The notes beneath the pieces were generated by a model. It was not told the DNA's origin. It searched no databases and saw nothing but the letters and a program-made list of their open reading frames with translations. Both the position numbers and the translations under genes were made by a program. Below are positions 27,846-36,168 of a DNA stretch of 64,000 nt, one piece after another. The stretch covers positions 1,922,001-1,986,000 of the forward strand of contig NZ_CP118963.1 in the NCBI RefSeq assembly GCF_029024105.1, read 5' to 3'. Source of the stretch: Acinetobacter lwoffii. GTDB taxonomy: Bacteria > Pseudomonadota > Gammaproteobacteria > Pseudomonadales > Moraxellaceae. Every line of letters begins with the position of its first letter. Position 1 is the stretch's first letter.

Positions 27846-29447
27846 ATGAATCAGTTATCGAGCAAAATCAATATACGTAGTGAAGAGTTTAAAACCAACC
27901 AGACTGCCATGCTGCAACTGGTGGATGACCTAAAACAGAAAGTTGAAAAAATTGCTTTGGGTGGTGGCGAAACTGCCCGTCAAAAACATCTGGACCGTGG
28001 CAAATTACTCCCCCGTGAACGGATTAATCATTTAATTGATCCAGGCACAGCTTTTTTGGAAATTGGTCAGCTGGCTGCCTATCAGGTGTATCAGGATGAT
28101 GTTCCTGCCGCAGGTGTGGTCGCTGGTGTTGGTCAGGTCAAGGGTGTGACCTGCATGATCATCGCCAATGATGCTACGGTGAAAGGCGGTACTTATTATC
28201 CATTAACAGTGAAAAAGCATTTACGTGCCCAGGAAATTGCCGAACAGAACCATCTGACTTGTATTTATCTGGTGGATTCAGGCGGTGCATATTTGCCTTT
28301 ACAGGATGAAGTATTTCCAGACCGCGATCACTTCGGCCGTATTTTCTACAATCAGGCACGTATGTCGAGCCAAGGTATCGCCCAAATTGCAGTGGTGATG
28401 GGCAGCTGTACTGCAGGCGGTGCTTATGTGCCTGCCATGTCAGATGAAACCATTATTGTCCGCAATCAGGGCACCATTTTCCTAGGCGGCCCTCCTCTAG
28501 TTAAGGCAGCTACTGGTGAAGTGGTGTCCAGTGAGGATCTCGGTGGTGGTGATGTGCATACCCGTTTGTCTGGCGTGGCTGATCATCTGGCTGAAAACGA
28601 TGAACATGCACTTGCGATTGCCCGCAACATCGTGGCCAACCTGAACAAAAAGCCAAACAAGACCGCAGATGAAATCGAAGCGCCGCTGTTTGACAGTTCG
28701 GAACTGTACGGCATTGTGCCGAGTGACGCGCGCAAGCCTTTTGATATCCGTGAAGTGATAGCGCGTATTGTCGATGGCTCACGTTTTGACGAGTTCAAGG
28801 CACGTTTCGGCACTACCCTGGTGACCGGTTTTGCCAAGCTCTATGGCATGCCGGTCGGGATTATTGCCAATAATGGCATTCTATTTTCCGAGTCTGCCCA
28901 AAAAGGCGCACATTTTATTGAACTGTGTACCCAGCGCAATATTCCGCTGATTTTCCTGCAAAATATTACCGGGTTTATGGTCGGCCGCCAGTATGAAAAT
29001 GAAGGCATTGCCAAAAATGGTGCTAAGCTGGTGATGGCCGTCGCCAATGCCAATGTACCGAAACTGACTCTAGTGATTGGCGGTTCTTTTGGTGCAGGCA
29101 ACTATGGTATGTGTGGACGCGCTTACTCGCCACGCTTTATGTGGACCTGGCCAAACTCGCGTATTTCAGTGATGGGCGGTGAACAGGCCTCCAGCGTCTT
29201 GTCGACCTTAAAACGTGACCAGATTGAGCAAAAAGGCGGAACTTGGTCAGCTGAAGAAGAAGACCAGTTTAAACAACCAATCCGTGACCAATACGAACGC
29301 CAAGGCCACCCTTATTATGCGTCTTCGCGTTTATGGGATGATGGTGTGATTGATCCAGCGCAATCGCGTGAAGTCTTGGCCTTGAGTCTGGCTGCGGCAC
29401 TGAATGCGCCCATCCAGCCAACCAAATTCGGCGTGTTCCGCATGTAA
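27846..29447 (+). CDS. liuB: Methylcrotonyl-CoA carboxylase, carboxyltransferase (beta) subunit
   Basis: 533 residues. The start at 27846 is preferred over the ATG at 27837 because the AAGGA site overlaps the latter. The crotonase-fold carboxyltransferase motifs are present: KHLDRGKLLPRERI, AGGAYVPAMSDE, FLGGPPLVKAATGE, NITGFMVGRQYE and GGSFGAGNYGMCGRAY. With the biotin-carrying alpha subunit (liuD) it converts 3-methylcrotonyl-CoA to 3-methylglutaconyl-CoA. The gap to liuA is 35 bases. Confidence 0.95.
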   Translation: MNQLSSKINIRSEEFKTNQTAMLQLVDDLKQKVEKIALGGGETARQKHLDRGKLLPRERINHLIDPGTAFLEIGQLAAYQVYQDDVPAAGVVAGVGQVKGVTCMIIANDATVKGGTYYPLTVKKHLRAQEIAEQNHLTCIYLVDSGGAYLPLQDEVFPDRDHFGRIFYNQARMSSQGIAQIAVVMGSCTAGGAYVPAMSDETIIVRNQGTIFLGGPPLVKAATGEVVSSEDLGGGDVHTRLSGVADHLAENDEHALAIARNIVANLNKKPNKTADEIEAPLFDSSELYGIVPSDARKPFDIREVIARIVDGSRFDEFKARFGTTLVTGFAKLYGMPVGIIANNGILFSESAQKGAHFIELCTQRNIPLIFLQNITGFMVGRQYENEGIAKNGAKLVMAVANANVPKLTLVIGGSFGAGNYGMCGRAYSPRFMWTWPNSRISVMGGEQASSVLSTLKRDQIEQKGGTWSAEEEDQFKQPIRDQYERQGHPYYASSRLWDDGVIDPAQSREVLALSLAAALNAPIQPTKFGVFRM

Positions 29448-29458
29448 GGGGTGACAAA

Positions 29459-30253
29459 ATGACATATCAATTTTTACAGCTCGAACAGCAGGATCAGGTC
29501 GCGACAGTCTGGATTAACCGTGCCGAACTGCACAATGCTTTTAATACCCAGGTGATTGAAGAACTGCATGCCTGTTTCCGGTCTTTAAATGACCATGATG
29601 ATGTGCGTGTGGTGATTTTGGCAGGCCGAGGCAAGAGTTTCTCTGCTGGCGCGGATCTGAACTGGATGAAACAGGCAGGTCAGGCATCACAGGCAGACAA
29701 CGAAGCGGATGCTCTCAAACTGGCAAAAATGCTGCAAAGTCTGGCGACCTTAAAACAGCCAACCATTGCCCGGGTACACGGCATTGCCTTTGGTGGCGGC
29801 ATGGGGCTGGCCTCAGCCTGTGATATTTGTGTGGCCAGTACAGATGCCAAGTTTGCCACTTCCGAGGTTCGCTTAGGTCTGGCACCTTCGACCATCAGCC
29901 CTTATGTGATTCGTGCGATTGGTGCCCGTCAGGCCTCACGTTATTTCCTGACCGCCGAGCGGATTACTGCTGAACAGGCCAAAAGCATTGGTCTTGCGCA
30001 TGAAGTTACTACACCAGAACAGCTCGACAGCAAAATTGATGAAATTGTGGAAGCACTTTTACTGGGTGGTCCTGCTGCACAGAGCGCATCGAAACAGTTG
30101 ATCCAACTGGTTGACCAACAGGTTTTGACCGAAGATTTACTGCTTAAAACAGCACAGCATATTGCCCATATTCGCCAGGGAGATGAGGCGAAAAATGGAC
30201 TGAATGCATTTTTGAACAAACAAAGCCCGGCCTGGATCAAGACCACGGCATAA
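29459..30253 (+). CDS. liuC: Methylglutaconyl-CoA hydratase (enoyl-CoA hydratase family)
   Basis: 264 residues with the crotonase oxyanion-hole segments GKSFSAGADLNWM and HGIAFGGGMGLASACD; ATSEVRLGLAPSTISPYV follows. It hydrates 3-methylglutaconyl-CoA to HMG-CoA. An AAGGGG ribosome site precedes the ATG, and the gap to liuB is 11 bases. Specific function is taken from the operon position. Confidence 0.92.
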   Translation: MTYQFLQLEQQDQVATVWINRAELHNAFNTQVIEELHACFRSLNDHDDVRVVILAGRGKSFSAGADLNWMKQAGQASQADNEADALKLAKMLQSLATLKQPTIARVHGIAFGGGMGLASACDICVASTDAKFATSEVRLGLAPSTISPYVIRAIGARQASRYFLTAERITAEQAKSIGLAHEVTTPEQLDSKIDEIVEALLLGGPAAQSASKQLIQLVDQQVLTEDLLLKTAQHIAHIRQGDEAKNGLNAFLNKQSPAWIKTTA

Positions 30254-30272
30254 CAACAAGAAGGATCCTACG

Positions 30273-32267
30273 ATGTTTGAAAAGATTTTAATTGCCAACC
30301 GTGGTGAAATTGCCTGCCGTGTCATTCGTACAGCGAAGAAATTAGGTATTGCTACTGTTGCCGTCTACTCCGATGCCGATGCACTATCACAACATGTCAA
30401 ACTGGCCGATGAAGCGATCTATATTGGTGAATCGCCAGCTGCACAAAGTTATTTACAGATTGATCACATTATTCAGGCAGCCAAAAGCACTGGTGCTCAG
30501 GCAATTCACCCAGGTTATGGTTTCCTGTCTGAAAATGACCAGTTCGCCCTGGCCTGTCAGGACAACAATATTGTGTTTATTGGCCCACCAGTCGATGCCA
30601 TTCTGGCAATGGGTCTGAAAGCCACCTCTAAAGCCCTGATGGAAAAAGCCGGTGTGCCTTTAACCCCCGGCTATCATGGTACCAATCAGGATGCCGACTT
30701 CCTGAAACAGCAGGCAGACAATATTGGTTATCCGGTATTGATTAAAGCCAGTGCCGGCGGTGGCGGTAAAGGCATGCGTCTGGTGGAACGCAGTGAAGAT
30801 TTCCTGAGTTCACTGGCATCTTGTAAAAGTGAAGCACGTTCAAGTTTTGGCAATGAAGACGTTCTGATTGAACGCTATGTGATTCAGCCACGTCATATTG
30901 AAGTGCAGGTATTTGGTGATACCCACGGCAATTATGTACATCTGTTCGAACGTGATTGCTCGGTACAGCGCCGTCACCAGAAAGTGCTGGAAGAAGCGCC
31001 TGCACCGAAAATGCCGGAAGACAAACTTGAGGCGATGCGTCAGGCGGCAATCGATGCTGCGCGTGCAGTGAACTATGTCGGTGCCGGTACAGTCGAGTTT
31101 ATCGTGGAGCAAGACGGCACAGCTTACTTCATGGAAATGAACACCCGTCTTCAGGTTGAACATCCAGTGACGGAAATGATTACCGGACAGGATCTGGTGG
31201 AATGGCAACTGCGCGTGGCTTTTGGTGAACCTTTACCGAAGCAGCAGCATGAGTTGCAGATTCATGGACATGCACTCGAAGCCCGTGTTTATGCCGAAGA
31301 ACCGGAAAAAGGCTTTATTCCTGCGATTGGTCAGATCAGCTACCTGCATTATCCGGAGCAAAGTGACTGTGTACGTGTGGATAGCGGTATTGTCGAAGGC
31401 GATGAAATCAGCACTTATTATGATCCGATGATTGCCAAACTGATTGTCTGGGGCAAAAACCGTGAAGCAGCCCTAACCCAGATGCACCATGCACTGGGTC
31501 AGTTCCATGTTGATGGTCTGGGTAACAATATTGCTTTTCTAGATCGCCTGGTGCTGTGTGACTCGTTTAAAAATGCACATTTAGATACTGGCCTGATTCA
31601 GCGTGAAGAGGAATTCCTGCTCAAACCTTCTGCGGATATCAGTGCCGAACTGGTGGTCAGTGCCGCACTGATTGAATTCCTGGCACGTCAAGCACAGAAT
31701 CCCGTTCCAAGCAATCCGGTGTGGCAGCAAAAAGCATTCTGGCGCCTGAACCAGCAAAATAGCCATACAGTGCAATTACAACGCAATGGCATTAACCTGA
31801 AAATTCAGTTCAGCACCCAAGATCAAGGCTTTGTTGCCAGCTATAACGGTCAGCAAATTCAGATTCAGGGTCAACTCGTCGATGCCCATACTTTAGCCTT
31901 GCAACTGGCGGGTAAACAGCAAAAACTGGCTTTTAGCCAGAGTGAGCAAGGCATTACCCTGTTCCAGAATGGTCAAGGCTATAAGTTTAATTACTTGAAG
32001 TCTGATTTTAATAATCAGGATGAACAAGGCACGGAAAATAACCTGATCGCACCAATGCCAGGTGTCATTACCCAGGTGCTCGTGGCAGCCAATGACAAAG
32101 TCAAAAAAGATGATGTGCTGATGACGCTGGAAGCCATGAAGATCGAATACTCGATTCGCGCACCGCATGACGGCATCATCGCAAGCTCATATTTTCAGAA
32201 GGGTGATCAGGTTAAAGCCGGTGATAAACTGGTCGAGTTCCAGCCTCTGGCGGAGGAAGTGGCATGA
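30273..32267 (+). CDS. liuD: Methylcrotonyl-CoA carboxylase, biotin carboxylase (alpha) subunit
   Basis: 664 residues. The biotin carboxylase domain (about 1-445) starts FEKILIANRGEIACRVIRTAKKLG and holds the ATP-grasp loop SAGGGGKGMRLV and EMNTRLQVEHPVTE. The biotinyl domain is at the C-terminus with the biotin-Lys motif EAMKIE, near 625. It carboxylates biotin for liuB. The stop overlaps the start of the HMG-CoA lyase gene by 4 bases (ATGA). Confidence 0.95.
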   Translation: MFEKILIANRGEIACRVIRTAKKLGIATVAVYSDADALSQHVKLADEAIYIGESPAAQSYLQIDHIIQAAKSTGAQAIHPGYGFLSENDQFALACQDNNIVFIGPPVDAILAMGLKATSKALMEKAGVPLTPGYHGTNQDADFLKQQADNIGYPVLIKASAGGGGKGMRLVERSEDFLSSLASCKSEARSSFGNEDVLIERYVIQPRHIEVQVFGDTHGNYVHLFERDCSVQRRHQKVLEEAPAPKMPEDKLEAMRQAAIDAARAVNYVGAGTVEFIVEQDGTAYFMEMNTRLQVEHPVTEMITGQDLVEWQLRVAFGEPLPKQQHELQIHGHALEARVYAEEPEKGFIPAIGQISYLHYPEQSDCVRVDSGIVEGDEISTYYDPMIAKLIVWGKNREAALTQMHHALGQFHVDGLGNNIAFLDRLVLCDSFKNAHLDTGLIQREEEFLLKPSADISAELVVSAALIEFLARQAQNPVPSNPVWQQKAFWRLNQQNSHTVQLQRNGINLKIQFSTQDQGFVASYNGQQIQIQGQLVDAHTLALQLAGKQQKLAFSQSEQGITLFQNGQGYKFNYLKSDFNNQDEQGTENNLIAPMPGVITQVLVAANDKVKKDDVLMTLEAMKIEYSIRAPHDGIIASSYFQKGDQVKAGDKLVEFQPLAEEVA

Positions 32268-33166
32268 CGGATTTTGTCAAAATCGTAGAGGTCGGGCCAC
32301 GCGATGGCCTGCAAAATGAAAAAATACCTTTGACATTGGATGACCGGAAAAACCTGATTCTGGACCTGATGAAAACCGGTCTGCAGTCCATCGAAGTCGG
32401 CTCCTGCGTTTCAGCCAAATGGGTACCGCAAATGGCAGACAGTGATGTGCTCTTTGCCAGCCTACCCCAAGATCCGAATATTCAGTTCAGTCTGCTGACC
32501 CCAAATCTGAAAGGTTTTGAATCGGCACTGGCTGTGGGTTGCAAGGAAGTGGCGGTATTTACTGCAGCTTCTGAAAGCTTTACCCGCAAAAACATCAACT
32601 GCTCGATTGATGAAAGCTTCGAGAAGTTTGCCGATGTCATGGCAGCAGCCAAAGCCAATGATATTAAGGTACGTGGCTATGTTTCCTGCATGGTGGACTG
32701 TCCTTATGAAGGTGCCATTGATCCGAAGCAGGTGGTCAAAGTCACCCAGCGTTTGCTGGAGATGGGCTGCTACGAAGTGTCATTGGGTGAAACCATTGGT
32801 ACTGCTACCCCGGACCGGGTAAAAAATGTCTGGGAAGCTTGTTTGGCTGAACTTGATGCCAAAGTGCTGGCCGGTCATTTCCATAATACCTACGGCATGG
32901 CGATTGCCAATATTTATCAGTCACTGTTGCAAGGCATTCGGGTCTTTGACTCCTCCATTGCTGGACTGGGTGGCTGTCCTTATGCCCAAGGTGCATCTGG
33001 CAATGTCTCGACCGAAGACCTGTATTACCTGCTCTCGAATATGGGCTTTGAAACCGGTATTCAGCTGGATGCACTCATGCAGGCCAGTCGTAATATCAGT
33101 GAAGTCTTGCAGCGCAATAATCCATCCAATTATGCCAATGCCTACTGGCAAAAAGCCTGTGCTTAA
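32264..33166 (+). CDS. liuE: Hydroxymethylglutaryl-CoA lyase
   Basis: 300 residues. The TIM-barrel motif VGPRDGLQNE is at the N-terminus, metal-binding HFHNTYGMA near residue 205, and the catalytic loop GLGGCPYAQGASGN near 235. It splits HMG-CoA to acetyl-CoA and acetoacetate, the last step of leucine breakdown. Coupled to liuD by an ATGA overlap. Confidence 0.95.
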   Translation: MTDFVKIVEVGPRDGLQNEKIPLTLDDRKNLILDLMKTGLQSIEVGSCVSAKWVPQMADSDVLFASLPQDPNIQFSLLTPNLKGFESALAVGCKEVAVFTAASESFTRKNINCSIDESFEKFADVMAAAKANDIKVRGYVSCMVDCPYEGAIDPKQVVKVTQRLLEMGCYEVSLGETIGTATPDRVKNVWEACLAELDAKVLAGHFHNTYGMAIANIYQSLLQGIRVFDSSIAGLGGCPYAQGASGNVSTEDLYYLLSNMGFETGIQLDALMQASRNISEVLQRNNPSNYANAYWQKACA

Positions 33167-33216
33167 CAATAAGCATGCTTGAGCAAAATAAACTTAAGCA
33201 ACCCATAAGGATATAA

Positions 33217-33238
33217 ACAGCAGATTTAAGTCTGCTGT
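33217..33238. promoter_or_regulatory. Hairpin between liuE and the CoA-transferase genes
   Basis: ACAGCAGA / TCTGCTGT, a perfect 8-bp stem with loop TTTAAG, in the 93-base gap before scoA. It has no T run, so it is not a classical terminator; it may act in RNA processing or attenuate transcription into scoAB. Confidence 0.4.
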
Positions 33239-33259
33239 AATAACAATAGAGGTGACAAG

Positions 33260-33964
33260 ATGTCAAACAAGGTTTATGACAGCGCTCAATCCGCCTTAAA
33301 GGATGTGGTGCAAGATGGTCATACTCTGGCTGTCGGTGGTTTCGGCCTATGTGGTATTCCAGAAGCTTTGATCACGACCCTAAAAGAAACTGGTGCCAAA
33401 AATTTGACCTGTATTTCCAATAATGCCGGTGTAGACGGCTTCGGTCTGGGGCTTTTACTGGAAACAAAACAGATTAAAAAAATGATCTCCTCTTATGTCG
33501 GTGAAAACAAGGAATTCGAACGTCAATATTTAAATGGCGAACTGGAAGTTGAGCTGACCCCACAGGGTACACTGGCAGAAAAATTACGTGCTGGCGGTGC
33601 CGGTATTCCGGCTTTTTATACGGCGACGGGTGTCGGAACCGTGATCGCTGAAGGTAAGGATGTCCGTGAATTTAATGGCAACTCTTACATTCTGGAAGAA
33701 TCTTTAACAGCTGATGTTGCTCTGGTTAAAGCCTATAAGGCCGATAAAGCCGGCAACCTGATTTTCCGTAAAACCGCCCAGAACTTTAATCCGGTCTGTG
33801 CCATGGCCGGCAAAATTACCATTGCTGAAGTCGAAGAGATTGTCGAAATTGGCGTGCTGGATCCGGACGAAATCCATCTTCCGGGAATTTATGTGAACCG
33901 GATAGTCCTGAATGCTCAACCGGAAAAACGTATTGAACAGATGACTTTAAAGGCGGAGGCTTGA
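33260..33964 (+). CDS. scoA: 3-oxoacid CoA-transferase subunit A
   Basis: 234 residues. The signature GHTLAVGGFGLCGIPEALI (the glycine-rich CoA-transferase motif) is at the N-terminus, and GAGIPAFYTATGVGT follows. Together with subunit B it transfers CoA from succinyl-CoA to acetoacetate. An AGAGGTGA ribosome site precedes the ATG. It receives acetoacetate from HMG-CoA lyase, so the cluster can feed leucine carbon into acetyl-CoA. Confidence 0.93.
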   Translation: MSNKVYDSAQSALKDVVQDGHTLAVGGFGLCGIPEALITTLKETGAKNLTCISNNAGVDGFGLGLLLETKQIKKMISSYVGENKEFERQYLNGELEVELTPQGTLAEKLRAGGAGIPAFYTATGVGTVIAEGKDVREFNGNSYILEESLTADVALVKAYKADKAGNLIFRKTAQNFNPVCAMAGKITIAEVEEIVEIGVLDPDEIHLPGIYVNRIVLNAQPEKRIEQMTLKAEA

Positions 33965-33966
33965 TC

Positions 33967-34605
33967 ATGGCTTGGACACGTAATGAAATGGCGCAGCGCG
34001 CGGCACAAGAGCTTGAAGATGGTTTCTACGTCAATCTAGGGATTGGCCTGCCGACGCTAGTCGCGAACTATATTCCGGAAAATATCAATGTCTGGTTGCA
34101 GTCTGAAAATGGCCTGCTGGGGATTGGCGAATTTCCAACCGAGGAGACAGTCGATGCCGACCTGATCAATGCCGGTAAACAGACGGTCACCGCACGAAAA
34201 GGTGCTTCATTTTTCTCAAGTGCCGACTCCTTTGCTATGATCCGTGGCGGTCATGTCAATATCGCCATTCTGGGTGCTATGGAAGTGTCTGAAACTGGTG
34301 ATCTGGCCAACTGGATGATTCCAGGCAAAAAGGTCAAAGGCATGGGTGGTGCCATGGATCTGGTTGCGGGTGTACAAAAAGTCGTGGTCTTGATGGAACA
34401 CTGTGCCAAAGATGGTACACCTAAGATAGTTCCAGAATGTAGTCTGCCGCTGACCGGCCAGGCTGTGGTGAATCGGATTATTACCGATCTCGGAGTACTG
34501 GATGTCACTCCTGATGGAATTCGACTGGTCGAACTGGCACCAGAGGTCAGTTTTGAAGAGATTCAAAAAGTCACGGGGGTAGCGCTACTACGTAACGCTG
34601 CCTGA
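33967..34605 (+). CDS. scoB: 3-oxoacid CoA-transferase subunit B
   Basis: 212 residues from ATG at 33967; a TTG at 33961 overlaps the stop of subunit A. The segment QSENGLLGIGEFP contains the catalytic Glu that forms the acyl anhydride, and GGHVNIAILGAMEV is conserved. It pairs with scoA in a heteromeric succinyl-CoA:3-oxoacid transferase. A terminator follows. Confidence 0.94.
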   Translation: MAWTRNEMAQRAAQELEDGFYVNLGIGLPTLVANYIPENINVWLQSENGLLGIGEFPTEETVDADLINAGKQTVTARKGASFFSSADSFAMIRGGHVNIAILGAMEVSETGDLANWMIPGKKVKGMGGAMDLVAGVQKVVVLMEHCAKDGTPKIVPECSLPLTGQAVVNRIITDLGVLDVTPDGIRLVELAPEVSFEEIQKVTGVALLRNAA

Positions 34606-34612
34606 TCCAGCC

Positions 34613-34647
34613 AGCCCTTAAGAATGAAGCATCTTAAGGGCTTTTTT
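34613..34647 (+). terminator. Terminator after scoB
   Basis: AGCCCTTAAG / CTTAAGGGCT, a perfect 10-bp stem with a 10-base loop, followed by a T run. It separates the liu/sco operon from the transporter gene. Confidence 0.85.
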
Positions 34648-34701
34648 ATATATAGCTGTTTCATTTCAAAATAATAATCGCAGAATAAATGGATTTTAAT
34701 C

Positions 34702-36114
34702 ATGCAAACTCAACAAAATATTTTGCAGCGCTTCGCCTTGCGCGTCAGCGACTGGTCTGAAAAATGGTTTCCGGATTCTTATATTTTTGCCCTGCTTGGC
34801 GTCATCATTGTGGCGATTGCCGCCATCGGAATTGGTGCACCCGCACAGGATGTCGCGATTTCCTTTGGAGACGGCTTCTGGAGCCTGATTCCCTTTACCT
34901 TGCAGATGTGCATGCTGATCGTGGTCGGTTATGTGGTTTCCGTATCTAAGCCTGTCCAGCTTCTGATCCAGAAAATGGCGCGCCTGCCACATTCCGGTCG
35001 TGGTGCGATTGTCCTGGTCGCCACGGTCAGCCTGTTAATTTCTCTGATTAATTGGGCCATGAGTACTGTACTGACTGCACTCCTAGTGATTGCACTGGCA
35101 CAGCGTAAAGAGCTTAACATGGATTACCGCGCTGCTGCGGCTGCCGCGATTATCGGGATGGGTGCGACCTGGGCACTGGGCATCAGTTCTTCAGCTGCAC
35201 AGTTACAGGCCAATAAAAGCAGTCTGCCTGAACCGATTTATAATCTGACGGGCGTGATTCCATTTACCGAAACCATTTTCCTGCCGCAATCCATGATCAT
35301 GACGGCGGTACTGATTGTAGCTTCAATTGCGATTGCTTACTGGTCAGCACCTAAAGGGTCTGACATTAAAACCATTGAGCACTTCCCGATTCAGATTGAA
35401 GAAGAAAAACCGGAAGTATCTGCCGAAAAAAGACCGGGGGATTGGCTGGAAAATTCACCCATTTTAAGCATTCTGATTGTGATTCTGGGCGCAGTCTGGA
35501 TGTTTAACGAATTTTCCAAAAGCAATCCGATTCTGGCCATTTCCAGCTTAAATACCTATAACTTTATCTTCCTGATTTTGGGCGTGGCCTTACACGGTAC
35601 ACCGCGAAATTTCCTGAATGCGGTATCCAAAGCCGTACCCGCCATTTCTGGGGTACTGATCCAGTTTCCGCTGTATGGCAGTATTGCCTTTATGATGACC
35701 AATGCGCTAAACCCGGCCGATCTGTCATTGTCACATTACATTGCCGAGTTCTTTGTTTCCATTGCCTCGCAGGAAACCTTTGCCATTGTGATGGGCTTAT
35801 ACTCGGCGATTCTGGGTTTCTTTATTCCTTCTGGCGGAGGGAAATGGATTATCGAAGCACCCTATGTGATGCAGGCTGCACATGACTTGAAAGTGCATCT
35901 GGGCTGGTCGGTACAGATTTATAATGCGGCAGAAGCCTTGCCGAATCTGATTAATCCATTCTTTATGCTTCCGATGTTGGGTATCCTGAAATTAAAAGCC
36001 AAAGATGTGATTGGATTTACGGTGACCCAGTTGATTTTCCATCTGCCTTTGGTACTGTTCCTGCTATGGTTCCTAGGAAGAACGCTGACCTACAGCCCGC
36101 CGGTATTTTCTTAA
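34702..36114 (+). CDS. atoE: Short-chain fatty acid transporter (AtoE/TIGR00366 family)
   Basis: 470 residues with about twelve hydrophobic helices. The segment FIPSGGGKWIIEAPYVM and the N-terminal WFPDSYIFALLGVIIV match the AtoE family. These take up short-chain fatty acids such as acetoacetate or butyrate. The gene sits directly after the CoA-transferase pair, as ato genes do in E. coli, but behind its own terminator-separated promoter region. Confidence 0.85.
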   Translation: MQTQQNILQRFALRVSDWSEKWFPDSYIFALLGVIIVAIAAIGIGAPAQDVAISFGDGFWSLIPFTLQMCMLIVVGYVVSVSKPVQLLIQKMARLPHSGRGAIVLVATVSLLISLINWAMSTVLTALLVIALAQRKELNMDYRAAAAAAIIGMGATWALGISSSAAQLQANKSSLPEPIYNLTGVIPFTETIFLPQSMIMTAVLIVASIAIAYWSAPKGSDIKTIEHFPIQIEEEKPEVSAEKRPGDWLENSPILSILIVILGAVWMFNEFSKSNPILAISSLNTYNFIFLILGVALHGTPRNFLNAVSKAVPAISGVLIQFPLYGSIAFMMTNALNPADLSLSHYIAEFFVSIASQETFAIVMGLYSAILGFFIPSGGGKWIIEAPYVMQAAHDLKVHLGWSVQIYNAAEALPNLINPFFMLPMLGILKLKAKDVIGFTVTQLIFHLPLVLFLLWFLGRTLTYSPPVFS

Positions 36115-36125
36115 TTCAAAACAAT

Positions 36126-36153
36126 AAAAAAGGACGAAAATTCGTCCTTTTTT
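36126..36153. terminator. Bidirectional terminator between atoE and the OmpA-domain gene
   Basis: AAAAAAGGACGAA / TTCGTCCTTTTTT with a 2-base centre, between two convergent genes. Confidence 0.85.
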
Positions 36154-36168
36154 ATTTAGGCCGCTCTC

